Below are positions 9,186 through 18,858 of a stretch of DNA of 64,000 nt, one piece after another. The position numbers were made by a program, and so were the translations under genes. Position 1 is the first letter of the stretch; each line of letters opens with the position of its first letter. Below the pieces are notes generated by a model. It was not told the DNA's origin. It saw only the letters and a program-made list of their open reading frames with translations, and searched no databases. Origin of the DNA: Micrococcales bacterium (GTDB lineage Bacteria > Actinomycetota > Actinomycetes > S36-B12 > UBA10799); NCBI GenBank assembly GCA_016719135.1, contig JADKAV010000001.1, positions 277,944 to 341,943 of the forward strand, read 5' to 3'.

Positions 9186-11930
9186 TCATGCCGCTGCCGG
9201 CGCCTGCTTCGCCTCACCTGAGCGACTACGCGCGATCCACTTGCCGGCCTCCCACAGGAGCAGCAGGACCACCGCGGGTGCGGCGCCGATCAGCCACTGG
9301 GTGTCGGTGAGCGCCTGCGAGTCCAGCAGCGACGTCAGCGCCCCACCACGGGCGATCAGCACCGCCAGCACGATCTCCACCAGCGCGACGATGTTCAGCG
9401 TCGCGTTGTCGAACGTCGCCGTGGTGAACACGGTCGCTTTCTGATCGCGGCTTTCGAATGCGACGATCACCAGCATCAGTGAGAACGCCACCAGCCCCAT
9501 CGTGCTCCCGATTTCAACCTGGCCGTACTGGTTCTCCCCGAACACGATCACGGCGTTGATGACGACCGCCATGAACAGGCCCACCAGGCCGACCGTGGTG
9601 ATGACCGGCCCGGACATGATCGAGGCCGCCCGCGGGCGCGGCTTGCGCTTCATGAGGCCGGGGGTCTCTTTGTCCAGGCCCAGCGCGATGCCGACCGGTG
9701 CGGTGATCAGGAAGTTGATCCAGAGGATCTGAGCCGCGGAGAACGGCTCGCCCGACGCGATGTTGAGGATGCTGGCCATCAAGAACGTGACCACGTAAGT
9801 GACAAGCGCGATCAGCATGAAGCGGATGTACTTCAGCATGTTGTCGTAGAGTTTGCGGCCCTCCGACACTGCCCGCACGATCGTGGCGAAGTTGTCGTCG
9901 GTGAGGATCATGCGACTGGCGTTCTTCGCGACCTGCGTGCCGCTGCCCATCGCGATGCCGATGTCGGCTGCCTTGATGGCCGGGGCGTCGTTGACACCGT
10001 CGCCGGTCATCGCCACGACCGCATCCTTCTTGCGCAGCGTCTCGACCATGAGCACCTTGTGCTCAGGCGCCACCCGACCGACCACGCCGATGTTGTCGAT
10101 GCGCTCGAGGCGCTCGGCCTCGGACATCGCGGCCAGTTCGGTGCCGAGGATGGCCTCGCCGGGGATTCCGAGCTGCTTGGCCACCGCCGCACCGGTGACC
10201 ACGTCGTCGCCGGTCACCATCCTCACCCGAATGTTGGCGTCCTGGGCGGCCAGGACAGCCTCATGTGACTCCTCCCGCGGCGGGTCGATCATGCCCACCA
10301 GTGCGGTCATCTGCAGATCCTGCACCATCGCGAGCAGATCGCCGTCAGGGTCGAAATCGTTGGGGTCCATGTCCTTCATGGCTGCGGCCATCACGCGAAG
10401 GCCCTTGCCTCCCAGCCGCTGCATCTGCTTGTTGGCACGCTCAGTCTCCGCCTCGCCCCAGGCAACGGTCTCGCCGCCTGACAGCGCCGTGGTGGCCCGG
10501 GAGATGACCGCCGGTCCGGCGCCTTTGACGAACACCCGCACGACGGCTTTTCCGGACTCGTCGGTGGCCTGGCAGAACCGCGCCATGAGTTTGTAGGTGG
10601 GGTCGAAAGGAAGAGTGGCAAGGCTGGGGAAGGCCTCGATCGTGCTCTCGTGGTCGATCTTCGCCTTGGAGCCGAGGACCAGTAGGGCGCCCTCGGTGGG
10701 ATCACCGACGACCTTGCCGTCCACCAGTTTCGCGTCGTTGGCTATCAGGAACGGCAGAATCGCGGCTTCGATCGTGTTGGTGTTGCCCGCGGTGTGGTGG
10801 ATTTCCCCGTCCAGGCTGTAACCCTTGCCGGTGACCGAGAACCTGTCGGTCGCGTCGATCACCTCGACAACCGTCACCTGGTTCAACGTCAGGGTGCCGG
10901 TCTTGTCCGAGTTGATCGCCGAGGTCGACCCCAAGGTCTCCACCGAGTCGAGGCTCTTGACCACCGCACCGTGCTGCGCCAGTTTCGACGAACCGGTCGA
11001 GAGGATCACCTGCAGGACCGTCGGCATCGCCATCGGGACCGCGGCCAGCGCCAGCGCGATCGCGGTCGTGAAGATCTGCTGGGTGGAATCCCCGCGCGAG
11101 ATCCCCAACGCGAACATGATCGCGATGGTCAGACCAGCAGCACCGGCGATCCACAGCGTCAAGGTGTCCAGCTGCTTGGTCATCGGGGTCTTCAGCGTGG
11201 GGGTGGACTTCAACATCCCGGAGATCTTTCCCACGGCTGTATCAGCGCCGGTCCCCGTAACGATCATCACGCCGCCACCGTGGGTCACCGGTGTGTTCAT
11301 GAACGCCATGTTCGACTGGTCACCGAGCACCGGATCCTTTTCGGTCACGATGTCCGCACTCTTGCCGGCCGGTACGCTCTCCCCGGTCAGCGCCGACTCA
11401 TCGATCTGCAACGACGAGGACTGGATCAGCCTGCCGTCAGCGCACACGTCATCACCGGCCGCCAGCAGAACCACGTCGCCGACCACCACCTGATCGGCAT
11501 CGATCTTCACCTCTGTGCCGTCACGACGGACTCTCGCCGACGTCTTCAGCATCGACTGCAGGGCGTTCATCGCACTCTCGGCCTTGCCCTGCTGACGCAT
11601 TCCCCCCAGTGCGTTCAAAGCTGTGATCAGCAGGACCGCTATGCCGGTGGATATCTCTCCGATCACGATCGACGCGACCGCGGCGGCCACCAGGATGATC
11701 TGCATGTAGCTCTTGTACTGCGCGAGGAACATCTTCCAGCCCGGCGGCGGGCTCTCGGCAGGTAAGGCGTTGGGCCCGTTCTTCTGCAGGGAGGCCGAAG
11801 CACCTGCAGCGGACAGCCCCTGATCGGGATCGACCCCCAACTTCTCGGCGACATCCTGGGCTGACATGGCATACCACTGCGTTGTCGCCGGGGCTGACGA
11901 ATCCTTCGGTCTGACCGTGCTGTCACTCAT
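9186..11930 (-). CDS. Cation-transporting P-type ATPase
   Basis: A 914-residue ion pump of the plasma membrane. In order: a cation-ATPase N-terminal domain (VAEKLGVDPDQGLS...), the actuator domain TGES loop (ALTGESVPAG), the M4 motif PMAMPTVL, the phosphorylation site DKTGTLT, the hinge TGDGVNDAPAIKAADIGIAMG, and a C-terminal bundle of hydrophobic segments. The overall plan is P2 (Ca2+-ATPase-like, compare mycobacterial CtpF), but the M4 motif is closer to the PVAMP of P3 proton pumps than to PEGLP, so the ion is uncertain. It follows ppk2 by 43 bp and is probably co-transcribed with it. Confidence 0.9.
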   Translation of the reverse strand: MSDSTVRPKDSSAPATTQWYAMSAQDVAEKLGVDPDQGLSAAGASASLQKNGPNALPAESPPPGWKMFLAQYKSYMQIILVAAAVASIVIGEISTGIAVLLITALNALGGMRQQGKAESAMNALQSMLKTSARVRRDGTEVKIDADQVVVGDVVLLAAGDDVCADGRLIQSSSLQIDESALTGESVPAGKSADIVTEKDPVLGDQSNMAFMNTPVTHGGGVMIVTGTGADTAVGKISGMLKSTPTLKTPMTKQLDTLTLWIAGAAGLTIAIMFALGISRGDSTQQIFTTAIALALAAVPMAMPTVLQVILSTGSSKLAQHGAVVKSLDSVETLGSTSAINSDKTGTLTLNQVTVVEVIDATDRFSVTGKGYSLDGEIHHTAGNTNTIEAAILPFLIANDAKLVDGKVVGDPTEGALLVLGSKAKIDHESTIEAFPSLATLPFDPTYKLMARFCQATDESGKAVVRVFVKGAGPAVISRATTALSGGETVAWGEAETERANKQMQRLGGKGLRVMAAAMKDMDPNDFDPDGDLLAMVQDLQMTALVGMIDPPREESHEAVLAAQDANIRVRMVTGDDVVTGAAVAKQLGIPGEAILGTELAAMSEAERLERIDNIGVVGRVAPEHKVLMVETLRKKDAVVAMTGDGVNDAPAIKAADIGIAMGSGTQVAKNASRMILTDDNFATIVRAVSEGRKLYDNMLKYIRFMLIALVTYVVTFLMASILNIASGEPFSAAQILWINFLITAPVGIALGLDKETPGLMKRKPRPRAASIMSGPVITTVGLVGLFMAVVINAVIVFGENQYGQVEIGSTMGLVAFSLMLVIVAFESRDQKATVFTTATFDNATLNIVALVEIVLAVLIARGGALTSLLDSQALTDTQWLIGAAPAVVLLLLWEAGKWIARSRSGEAKQAPAAA

Positions 11931-11973
11931 GACTGGAGTCCTTCTGCGGTGTGGGCCGTGGGCACTGGTGGGC

Positions 11974-12843
11974 CTAGAACGGCGTAGGGATGTGGTGCAG
12001 CGGGGCTGCCTCGGACAGCGCGTAGCCGCGGGGCGAAGGCTTGCGCGGCATCTTGACGTCACTGGGTGGGAGCGGTTCGTAGGGGATCTGGCTGAGCAGA
12101 TGCGAGATGATGTTGAGCCGACCGCGTTTCTTGTCGTCGTTGTCGACGACGAACCAGGGTGCCCAGGAAGTGTCGGTGGCGGCCAGCATCGCGTCGCGCG
12201 CACGGCAGTAGTCGTAGTGCTTGCTGTACGACTTCAGGTCCGTCGGTGAGAGCTTCCAGATCTTGCGCGGGTCGGTGATGCGGTTGGACAGCCGTCGGGT
12301 TTGCTCCTCGACACTGACATTGAGCCAGTACTTGATCAAGATGATGTCGTTGTCGACCATCGCCTTTTCGACCGCCGGCGTCATATCGAGGAACCGCTGG
12401 GTCTGCTCCTGCGTGCAATAGCCCATTACCGGCTCGACACCGGCACGGTTGTACCAACTGCGGTCGAAGATGGCCACCTCACCCGCCGACGGGAAATGCG
12501 CGATGTACCGCTGGATGTACATCTGCGACTTCTCGCGCTCAGTCGGTGTTGGCAGCGCGATGTGTTTGAAGACCCGCGGGCTCGTGCGTTCGGTGATCCG
12601 CCGGATGGTGCCGCCCTTGCCGGCCGAATCCAGCCCCTCGAACACGATGCAGACTTTGGCGCCGGTGGCCCTGACCCACTCCTGCATGGCAACGAGCTCA
12701 CCCTGGAGCACGCGCATGTGCTGCTCGTATTCCTTCTTCTTCATCTTGGGTTGGCTGCGGTTGCTGACGGCAACATCAACTTCGCCCGGATCAGCGTGCT
12801 TGGCTTTGTCCTTCTTGTGGTGCCGCTTCGACTTCTTCGCCAT
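11974..12843 (-). CDS. ppk2: Polyphosphate kinase 2, class I
   Basis: P-loop kinase that transfers phosphate between polyphosphate and nucleoside diphosphates. Walker A is FEGLDSAGKGGTIRR (about residues 69-83), the lid and Walker B region FDRSWYNRAGVEPVMGYC. 289 residues with one kinase domain, which fits class I enzymes that phosphorylate NDPs. A Lys-rich N-terminus (KKSKRHHKKDKAKH) precedes the domain. The gene lies directly upstream of a P-type ATPase gene, so polyphosphate could supply nucleotide for transport; this link is inferred from position only. Confidence 0.93.
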   Translation of the reverse strand: MAKKSKRHHKKDKAKHADPGEVDVAVSNRSQPKMKKKEYEQHMRVLQGELVAMQEWVRATGAKVCIVFEGLDSAGKGGTIRRITERTSPRVFKHIALPTPTEREKSQMYIQRYIAHFPSAGEVAIFDRSWYNRAGVEPVMGYCTQEQTQRFLDMTPAVEKAMVDNDIILIKYWLNVSVEEQTRRLSNRITDPRKIWKLSPTDLKSYSKHYDYCRARDAMLAATDTSWAPWFVVDNDDKKRGRLNIISHLLSQIPYEPLPPSDVKMPRKPSPRGYALSEAAPLHHIPTPF

Positions 12844-12966
12844 CTCGCCTCATCTCATCGACACGACCGCGAACACAATCGTCCGGGCAGCGCTTCTCAA
12901 GCAGCGTAGAGGCGGCGAGGCGGTGCGGGATCACCCATGCCGGGGGGTTTGGAAGACTGGTCTGGG

Positions 12967-13896
12967 TCAGGACTTGGAGGTCATCGATTTGACGAACAGC
13001 GCCAGGTTGGCGGGTTTCTCAGCCATTCTGCGCACCATGTAGCCGTACCAATCCTCGCCATACGGGATGTAGACCCGAACCCGCTCACCGGCCTTGCTCA
13101 GCCGGCGTTGCTCATCGGGGCGCACCCCATAAAGCATCTGGTGCTCGTAGGTTCCTTTGGCCTTGTCCGCCCGGGTGGCCAGTGCGCCGGCGATCTCCAC
13201 CAGTCGCGGGTCGTGCGAGGCGATCATCGGGTAGCAGGGTGAGTCGAACAGGATCCGCATGCAGCGCACGTAGGCCTTGTCGACATCCTCCTTGGCCTGG
13301 AATGCCACCGACTCCGGCTCCTTGTACGCGCCCTTGCACAGGCGGATCCGGGAGCCTTCGTACGCGAGGTCGCGGCAGTCCTGCTCGGTGCGGTACAGGC
13401 ATGCCTGCAGGACCGCGCCAGTATTGGGGAAGTCGGCACGCAGGTCCCGCAGGATGCTCAGCGTCGAATCGGTGGTCGTGTGATCCTCCATGTCGAGGGT
13501 GACGGTGGTCCCGATCGCGGTCGCGGCCTCGCAGATGGCCCGCGCGTTGTCCAGGGCGAACTTCTCGCCGTCGCCGGGCAACGCCTGGCCCACCGCAGAC
13601 AGTTTGACGGACACCTCCGCAGCTGCTGCAAGTCCGGCTTGGTCCAAACCTTTCAGCAACCGCAGGTAGGCCTCGCGGGTGTAGTCCGCCTGCCCACGGT
13701 CCTCGATGTCCTCCCCCAGGTGGTCGATGGTGCTCAGCAGCCCCTCCGAGGCGAGGTCGCCGGCGACCCCAACGGCGTCCTGCTCGGCTTCCCCGGCGAT
13801 GAAGCGGGAGACGACCGACCGGCTGATCGGCGCGTTCGCTGAAATCTCCTGGATCTTCTTCTGTCGCGACAGAGTCAACAGCGTTCGCCGGATCAC
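12967..13896 (-). CDS. Proline dehydrogenase
   Basis: FAD-dependent oxidation of proline to pyrroline-5-carboxylate, the first step of proline catabolism, usually associated with the inner membrane. Monofunctional enzyme, 309 residues, with the beta-alpha barrel motifs AEVSVKLSAVGQ, LDMEDHTTTD, CLYRTEQDC, RLCKGAYKEP and the substrate-binding RRMAEKP near the C-terminus. The start is GTG with a good GGAGG six bases upstream. It is followed downstream by the ppk2-ATPase pair on the same strand, 123 bp away. No P5C dehydrogenase gene is adjacent. Confidence 0.92.
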   Translation of the reverse strand: MIRRTLLTLSRQKKIQEISANAPISRSVVSRFIAGEAEQDAVGVAGDLASEGLLSTIDHLGEDIEDRGQADYTREAYLRLLKGLDQAGLAAAAEVSVKLSAVGQALPGDGEKFALDNARAICEAATAIGTTVTLDMEDHTTTDSTLSILRDLRADFPNTGAVLQACLYRTEQDCRDLAYEGSRIRLCKGAYKEPESVAFQAKEDVDKAYVRCMRILFDSPCYPMIASHDPRLVEIAGALATRADKAKGTYEHQMLYGVRPDEQRRLSKAGERVRVYIPYGEDWYGYMVRRMAEKPANLALFVKSMTSKS

Positions 13897-13930
13897 CTAG
13901 GACCTCCCTGGAAGATTGTTCCCGGTCAGG

Positions 13931-14575
13931 TTATCCGCCGTTGCCGGGCTTTGGCTCAGTGACGTTCACCTTCGTCGAGGACTTCGGGGCCTGCGGCTTA
14001 GGGCTCTTCAACGGCTTGGTCGGATCCAGCCAGTTCTGAATGGTGGGGGCCACCAGTTTCACCAGGTCATCCTCGGGCATCGACGCGATCGGTTCGAGCC
14101 GGATGATGTAGCGGGTGGAGGCGATCCCCAACAGGTAGGACACGATCAGGTTCACGCGCAGTCGGGCATCGGGAACTCCCAGCGTGCGCACCAGCCGGTC
14201 GACGATCGAGCGCTCGATGAAGTCCTGCATGCTTTTTGCGGCTTTGGTCGCGGAGGCACCGGCCTGGAACAGCGCGATGAAGTCGTTGCGGCTGTCCTCA
14301 TCGGCCAGCAGGTCCAGCGTCGCCCGGGTGAGCCGCTCCCCCATCCCGTCGAGTCCGGGAGCGACGAGCTCGGGGACGGCGCTGGCAGGGTCGAACGGTA
14401 GCCGCATCGCTGCGGCGAACAGCGATTCCTTGGAGTTCCAGTACCGATTGACGACCTCAGGTGCGACCCCTGCCGCGGCGGCAACGCCCTTGACCGAGGT
14501 CCGCACGTAACCCCGCGCGTGGAAAGCCGCACGAGCCGCATCCAGCACAGCATCGCGCACATCATCAGTACCCAT
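13931..14575 (-). CDS. TetR family regulator
   Basis: 214-residue repressor-type protein. The N-terminal TetR HTH reads AARAAFHARGYVRTSVKGVA followed by AAAAGVAPEVVNRYWNSKESLF; the remainder is helical with no recognisable ligand signature, and the C-terminal 40 residues are Pro/Lys-rich and probably disordered. It lies 34 bp upstream of the proline dehydrogenase gene on the same strand, so it may regulate itself and that gene; this is inference from spacing. Confidence 0.85.
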   Translation of the reverse strand: MGTDDVRDAVLDAARAAFHARGYVRTSVKGVAAAAGVAPEVVNRYWNSKESLFAAAMRLPFDPASAVPELVAPGLDGMGERLTRATLDLLADEDSRNDFIALFQAGASATKAAKSMQDFIERSIVDRLVRTLGVPDARLRVNLIVSYLLGIASTRYIIRLEPIASMPEDDLVKLVAPTIQNWLDPTKPLKSPKPQAPKSSTKVNVTEPKPGNGG

Positions 14576-14646
14576 GGCCAATAGCCTATGCGCCGTTGCG
14601 TCCGGCTTCGAACACCTCACCGTCGGGCCGAGGATTGCGGCTGCCG

Positions 14647-15453
14647 CTACGGGACTTCCAGGTGAAGGCGCGCGAAGGCCAGTGCCTCCACCAGGTCACG
14701 CTCGCGCTCGGTGCGGTTGGCCGCTTTTCGGGTGCTGACCTCCACCACCACAACGCCGTCGAAACCGGATCCCGCGACGTCCTCGAGCAGGTCGCCGCAC
14801 GGCTGATTGCCACGTCCGGGGATCAGGTGCTCGTCACGATTGCTGCCACTGCCGTCGGCGAGGTGGATGTGCGTCAGCGAATCACCCAGATCCTTGGCCA
14901 TACGCTGAGCGTCGACCCCGCTGACCGCGGTGTGGGACAGGTCCAAGGTGGTGTGCGGATAGTCCTCGTCCCGGATATCCCAGCCAGGTGAGTAGGCGGC
15001 CAGTTCCCGGCCACCGGCGCGCCACGGGTACATGTTCTCCACGGCGAAGCGGATGTCGGTCTCGTCCTGCATGCGATGAAGTCCGCGGATGAAATCCCGG
15101 GCGTAGTCGCGCTGCCAGCGGAAGGGCGGGTGCACGACCACCGTGCTGGCGCCCAGCGTCTCGGCGGCCGCGCGCGCCCGCACGAGTTTGGCCCACGGGT
15201 CGGTGCCCCAGACTCTCTGGGTGATCAGCAAACAGGGTGCGTGGATGGCCAGAATCGGCGTCGAATAATGGTCGGACAGCCGTCGCAGCGCCTCTGGATC
15301 CTGCGAAACGGTGTCATTCATGACCATGACCTCGACCCCGTCGTACCCGAGCCTGGAGGCCATTTCGAACGCGGCGGCCGTGGACTCCGGGTACACCGAC
15401 GCGCTGGACAGCGCAACCCGGACCTTCGGGTTGCCCGCGCTGCCTGTGCTCAC
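14647..15453 (-). CDS. Sugar phosphate isomerase/epimerase family TIM-barrel protein
   Basis: 268-residue xylose-isomerase-like (AP endonuclease 2 superfamily) protein, equivalent by context to Rv0498. Metal-binding and barrel motifs include LGYDGVEVMV, LAIHAPCLL, VVVHPPFRWQ, FAVENMYPW, TTLDLSHTAVSG and THIHLADGSG. Substrate is unknown for the whole clade. The start is GTG at 15453. It sits between ppx and the TetR gene on the same strand, the conserved order around Rv0496-Rv0498. Confidence 0.87.
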   Translation of the reverse strand: MSTGSAGNPKVRVALSSASVYPESTAAAFEMASRLGYDGVEVMVMNDTVSQDPEALRRLSDHYSTPILAIHAPCLLITQRVWGTDPWAKLVRARAAAETLGASTVVVHPPFRWQRDYARDFIRGLHRMQDETDIRFAVENMYPWRAGGRELAAYSPGWDIRDEDYPHTTLDLSHTAVSGVDAQRMAKDLGDSLTHIHLADGSGSNRDEHLIPGRGNQPCGDLLEDVAGSGFDGVVVVEVSTRKAANRTERERDLVEALAFARLHLEVP

Positions 15454-15528
15454 GTCTCCAGTCTCGCAATCGGTGCGCGACGTCCCACAGGGCGGTGGGG
15501 TGGAACCGCGCGGGCCGCTCGTGCCTGG

Positions 15529-16461
15529 TCAGTTCACTGGCAGGAGGTCCAGGCGTTCGAGGATGACACCTTCGCGCAGGGCCCATGGGCAGATCGCCAA
15601 CTCCGAGATCCCCAAGATGTCCATCGCCGCTTCCGCGACCACCGCACCAGCCATCAACTGGTGGGCCCTGCCCAGCGAAACCCCGGGCAGTTCGGTGCGT
15701 TGTTGGGCCGTCATCTCCGCCAGCTTCGGCAGCCATGTGCCGAGGTCGGCACGGGTCAAGGTCCGCTTGGCGTACAGACCCTCGGAACTCGCCGGTGCGC
15801 CGGCGATCCGGGCCAGTTGCCGCAAGGTCTTGCTCGTGGCCACGGACAGTTCCGGCTGCCCGAACCGCGTCAACCTGCTGGCGACATCTGCCACCTGGGC
15901 GCGCACGTACTTGCGCAGTTCCTTGAGTTGGCGCGGTTTGGGCGGGTCGTCGGGCAACCAGTCGCGGGTGAGCCGACCGGCGCCCAGCGGCAACGACAAC
16001 GCCTCATCGGGGCTCTCGTCGGCTCCACTGGCCAGTTCCAGTGAACCCCCACCGATGTCGACCACCAGCAGCCTTCCGCTGGACCAGCCGAACCAACGGC
16101 GCACCGCCAGGAACGTGATGCGGGACTCCCGCTCACCGCTCATCAGGTCGATCTCGACCCCCGTGCGGTCATGGACCTCCTTGAGCACCGCCTTGCCGTT
16201 GGGCGCCTCCCGGATCGCGCTGGTGGCGAACGACATGATCTCGGTGACCCCGGAGTCCTCGGCCATTTGCAGGGACTCCTGGATGAAACCGACCAGCGCG
16301 GCAGTGGCGGCATCGTCGATCGTGCCGTCCTTGAGCAGGTGTTCGGCCAGTCGCAGTTCGAGCTTGTGCGAGACCGCCGGCACCGGCGCCGCCCCCTGGT
16401 GGGCGTCCATCACGAGCAGGTGGGCAGTGTTCGAGCCGATATCCAGCACGCCGAGTCGCAT
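15529..16461 (-). CDS. ppx: Exopolyphosphatase / (p)ppGpp phosphohydrolase family (Ppx/GppA)
   Basis: ASKHA-fold phosphatase that removes terminal phosphates from polyphosphate or pppGpp. Motifs: GVLDIGSNTAHLLV at the N-terminus, the phosphate-2 loop VVDIGGGSLEL, and SFATSAIREAPNG. 310 residues, the short two-domain form like Rv0496, without the HD-like C-terminal domain of E. coli Ppx. It starts on ATG with a -10 element 6 nt upstream (leaderless). Together with ppk2 it gives the window both a polyphosphate-using kinase and a polyphosphatase. Confidence 0.92.
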   Translation of the reverse strand: MRLGVLDIGSNTAHLLVMDAHQGAAPVPAVSHKLELRLAEHLLKDGTIDDAATAALVGFIQESLQMAEDSGVTEIMSFATSAIREAPNGKAVLKEVHDRTGVEIDLMSGERESRITFLAVRRWFGWSSGRLLVVDIGGGSLELASGADESPDEALSLPLGAGRLTRDWLPDDPPKPRQLKELRKYVRAQVADVASRLTRFGQPELSVATSKTLRQLARIAGAPASSEGLYAKRTLTRADLGTWLPKLAEMTAQQRTELPGVSLGRAHQLMAGAVVAEAAMDILGISELAICPWALREGVILERLDLLPVN

Positions 16462-16467
16462 GGCTTC

Positions 16468-16486
16468 AGGGTAGGGCTCGTAGTCT
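16468..16486. promoter_or_regulatory. Back-to-back -10 elements of two leaderless genes
   Basis: Only 31 bp separate the ppx ATG (minus) from the GTG at 16493 (plus). TACCCT on the minus strand (16468-16473) ends 6 nt before ppx, and TAGTCT on the plus strand (16481-16486) ends 6 nt before the divergent gene. Each -35 would lie inside the other gene. Confidence 0.5.
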
Positions 16487-16492
16487 GGGCCG

Positions 16493-17245
16493 GTGCCAGA
16501 AGTATCCCTAGACTTCCCCAGAGAATGGCTGGAGTTCACCGACCCAGCAGACGCCGAACGTGTCTTCCGCTGCGACCTGACCTGGTTGACCAGCCGCTGG
16601 ACGTGCATCTTCGGCAACGGTTGCGGCGGAATCTCCGCGCACATGCCCGACGGCGGTTGCTGCACCCTGGGCGCGCACTTCAGCGACAAGGACGACCGCA
16701 CGCGGGTGGCCGCCTGGGCGGAGAAGCTTTCGCCGGAGGACTGGCAGTACCACGACGTCGGCATTCAGGACGGGATCGTCATGAAGGATCCCGAGGGCAG
16801 CAAGCAGACCCGCGTGGTCGACGGCGCCTGTCTGTTCCTGAACCGTCCTGACTTCGACGGTCCGACCGGGTGCGCGTTGCACGCCCTGGCCATCCGGGAG
16901 GGGGTGTCGCCGGTCGAGACGAAGCCGGACGTCTGCTGGCAGCTGCCGATCCGGCGGACTTTCGACAACGTGGAGCGCCCGGACGGCACGCACGTGCAGA
17001 TGGTGAGCATCGGCGAGTACGACCGCCGCGGCTGGGGGCCGGGCGGGCACGACCTGAACTGGTACTGCTCGTCCAACACCGAGGCGCACGTCGCCGCCGA
17101 ACCGGTCTACATCACCGAACGCGACGCGCTGGTCGAACTCATGGGCATCGCCGCCTATGAGCAGTTGGTCGAGGTGTGCGCGGTGCGGGAGAAGAACCGC
17201 AGGCGCGGCCGGGACACCGCCCGGCATCCAGCTGATCCGCAGTAG
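16493..17245 (+). CDS. Conserved cysteine-cluster protein (YkgJ/DUF3109-like)
   Basis: 250-residue cytoplasmic protein of unknown function. The N-terminal half carries a dense cysteine cluster: Cys at about 26, TCIFGNGCGG, then GGCCTLGAHF, with further cysteines in GACLFLN, GCALHAL and DVCWQLP. This is the pattern of putative Zn/Fe-chelating YkgJ-type proteins. No signal peptide or membrane segment is present. The GTG start is supported by a -10 element 6 nt upstream. It is divergent from ppx and upstream of radA (140-bp gap). Confidence 0.7.
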   Translation: MPEVSLDFPREWLEFTDPADAERVFRCDLTWLTSRWTCIFGNGCGGISAHMPDGGCCTLGAHFSDKDDRTRVAAWAEKLSPEDWQYHDVGIQDGIVMKDPEGSKQTRVVDGACLFLNRPDFDGPTGCALHALAIREGVSPVETKPDVCWQLPIRRTFDNVERPDGTHVQMVSIGEYDRRGWGPGGHDLNWYCSSNTEAHVAAEPVYITERDALVELMGIAAYEQLVEVCAVREKNRRRGRDTARHPADPQ

Positions 17246-17385
17246 GACCTTACCTCCGACTGGACAGCACCGGCCCTCTGCAGTCGGGGCCCGCGTCTTG
17301 TTGAGGTGGACCCCAGCGGCCCACTTATCCCCACCCCGCGCGCGGCGGGGAGAACATGTCGTACCCGCCGCTTAGTGTGGCCAGC

Positions 17386-18813
17386 ATGTCCAAGACCGAG
17401 TACCAGTGCAGCGAGTGCGGCAACCGAACAACCAAGTGGCTGGGCAAGTGCCCGGCCTGCCAGCAGTTCGGGGTACTGACTGAGGTCGCGTCCACCAAAC
17501 CGAAGGCCGGCAGTAGGTCACGGGGGCCCGCTGCCAGCCCGACCCGCGCGGCCAGGCCAGTGGTCGACCTTCGATCGGAGTCGCACAAGCGCCTGGGCAC
17601 CGGCGTCGGCGAGTTCGACCGGGTGCTCGGCGGCGGATTGGTGACGGGGCAGGTCGTCCTGGTGGCCGGTGAACCAGGTGTCGGCAAGTCGACGTTGTTG
17701 CTGGACGTCGGACACCGCTTCGCCGAGCGCAACGGCACCGTGCTTTATGTGTCAGGTGAGGAGTCGGCCGAGCAGATCGGACTTCGCGCCCAGCGCATTG
17801 GGGCCCTGCACCCGAATTTGCTCATCGCCGACGAGACCGAACTGGAGCAACTGCTCGCCCACGTCACAGCGGTGCGACCCCGACTGCTGATCGTGGACTC
17901 GGTGCAGACCATCGCCACCTCGTCGATCGATTCCCGCGCGGGCGGCGTCGCGCAGGTCCACGAAGTGACCCAGACGATCACCCAGTGGGCGAAGTCGCAC
18001 GGCCTGCCGACCCTGCTCGTCGGGCAGTCGACCCGCGAGAACTCCGTGGCCGGCCCTCGTGCTCTCGAGCACCTCGTGGACACCGTTGTCACCTTCGAGG
18101 GCGACCGCACCTCGGCGCTGCGGATGCTGCGATCGGTGAAGAACCGCTTCGGCCCGACCGACGAGGTGGCCTGTTTCGAGCACGACGAGCAGGGTCTGCG
18201 GGAGGTCGCGGACCCATCGTTTCTGTTCCGCAAGGTTCGGGAGGAGCCAGTAGCCGGGTCTTGCCTGACCGTCACGATGGAGGGGCGACGACCCTTGCTC
18301 GCCGAGATCCAGGGGCTCGTTTCGGTGACCGGGGCGCCGGCACCCCGGCGAGCGGCGACCGGGCTGGAGCTGAACCGGACGACCATGCTGGTGACCGTGA
18401 CCGAGAAGGCCGGCAAGTTGCAGTTGAGCAACCGCGACGTGTACGCAGCGACAGTCGGAGGCGCCAAGGTCAGCGACCCGGGCAGTGACCTTGCGGTGTG
18501 CTTGGCCATCGCGTCGGCACGTCTGGATACGCCCCTGTGGACGGACACGGTTGCGATCGGCGAGGTGACTCTTTCCGGCGACCTACGGGTGGTACCGGGC
18601 CTGGCCAAACGCATCTCCGAAGCCGCACGACTGGGCTTCACGCGGGTGATCATCCCCGCGGACGCGGGCAATAATCCGGAGGTGGTGCGGGCAGCCGAAG
18701 GCTTGACGGTCCAGCCGATCAACCGCCTCAGCGACCTGCTTGGCACTCTGCACCGGGCTCCCGCCCTCGAGGCCGAACGACCCGACTTACACGCTGTCAA
18801 CGCGCCGTTCTGA
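17386..18813 (+). CDS. radA: DNA repair protein RadA
   Basis: RecA-like branch-migration ATPase for recombinational repair. Domain order: zinc finger CSECGNRTTKWLGKCPACQQ (residues 6-25), Walker A GEPGVGKST, the RadA-specific KNRFGPTDEV motif, and a C-terminal Lon-protease-like domain (DLAVCLAIASARL... to NRLSDLL). 475 residues, complete. I chose ATG 17386 over 17356 because the protein then begins directly at the zinc finger. disA follows 45 bp downstream on the same strand, an arrangement conserved from Bacillus to mycobacteria. Confidence 0.96.
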   Translation: MSKTEYQCSECGNRTTKWLGKCPACQQFGVLTEVASTKPKAGSRSRGPAASPTRAARPVVDLRSESHKRLGTGVGEFDRVLGGGLVTGQVVLVAGEPGVGKSTLLLDVGHRFAERNGTVLYVSGEESAEQIGLRAQRIGALHPNLLIADETELEQLLAHVTAVRPRLLIVDSVQTIATSSIDSRAGGVAQVHEVTQTITQWAKSHGLPTLLVGQSTRENSVAGPRALEHLVDTVVTFEGDRTSALRMLRSVKNRFGPTDEVACFEHDEQGLREVADPSFLFRKVREEPVAGSCLTVTMEGRRPLLAEIQGLVSVTGAPAPRRAATGLELNRTTMLVTVTEKAGKLQLSNRDVYAATVGGAKVSDPGSDLAVCLAIASARLDTPLWTDTVAIGEVTLSGDLRVVPGLAKRISEAARLGFTRVIIPADAGNNPEVVRAAEGLTVQPINRLSDLLGTLHRAPALEAERPDLHAVNAPF

Positions 18814-18858
18814 CCCCGCCGGGCGATAATGCCTGCAGACGGGGTGAGGAGAGACGGT

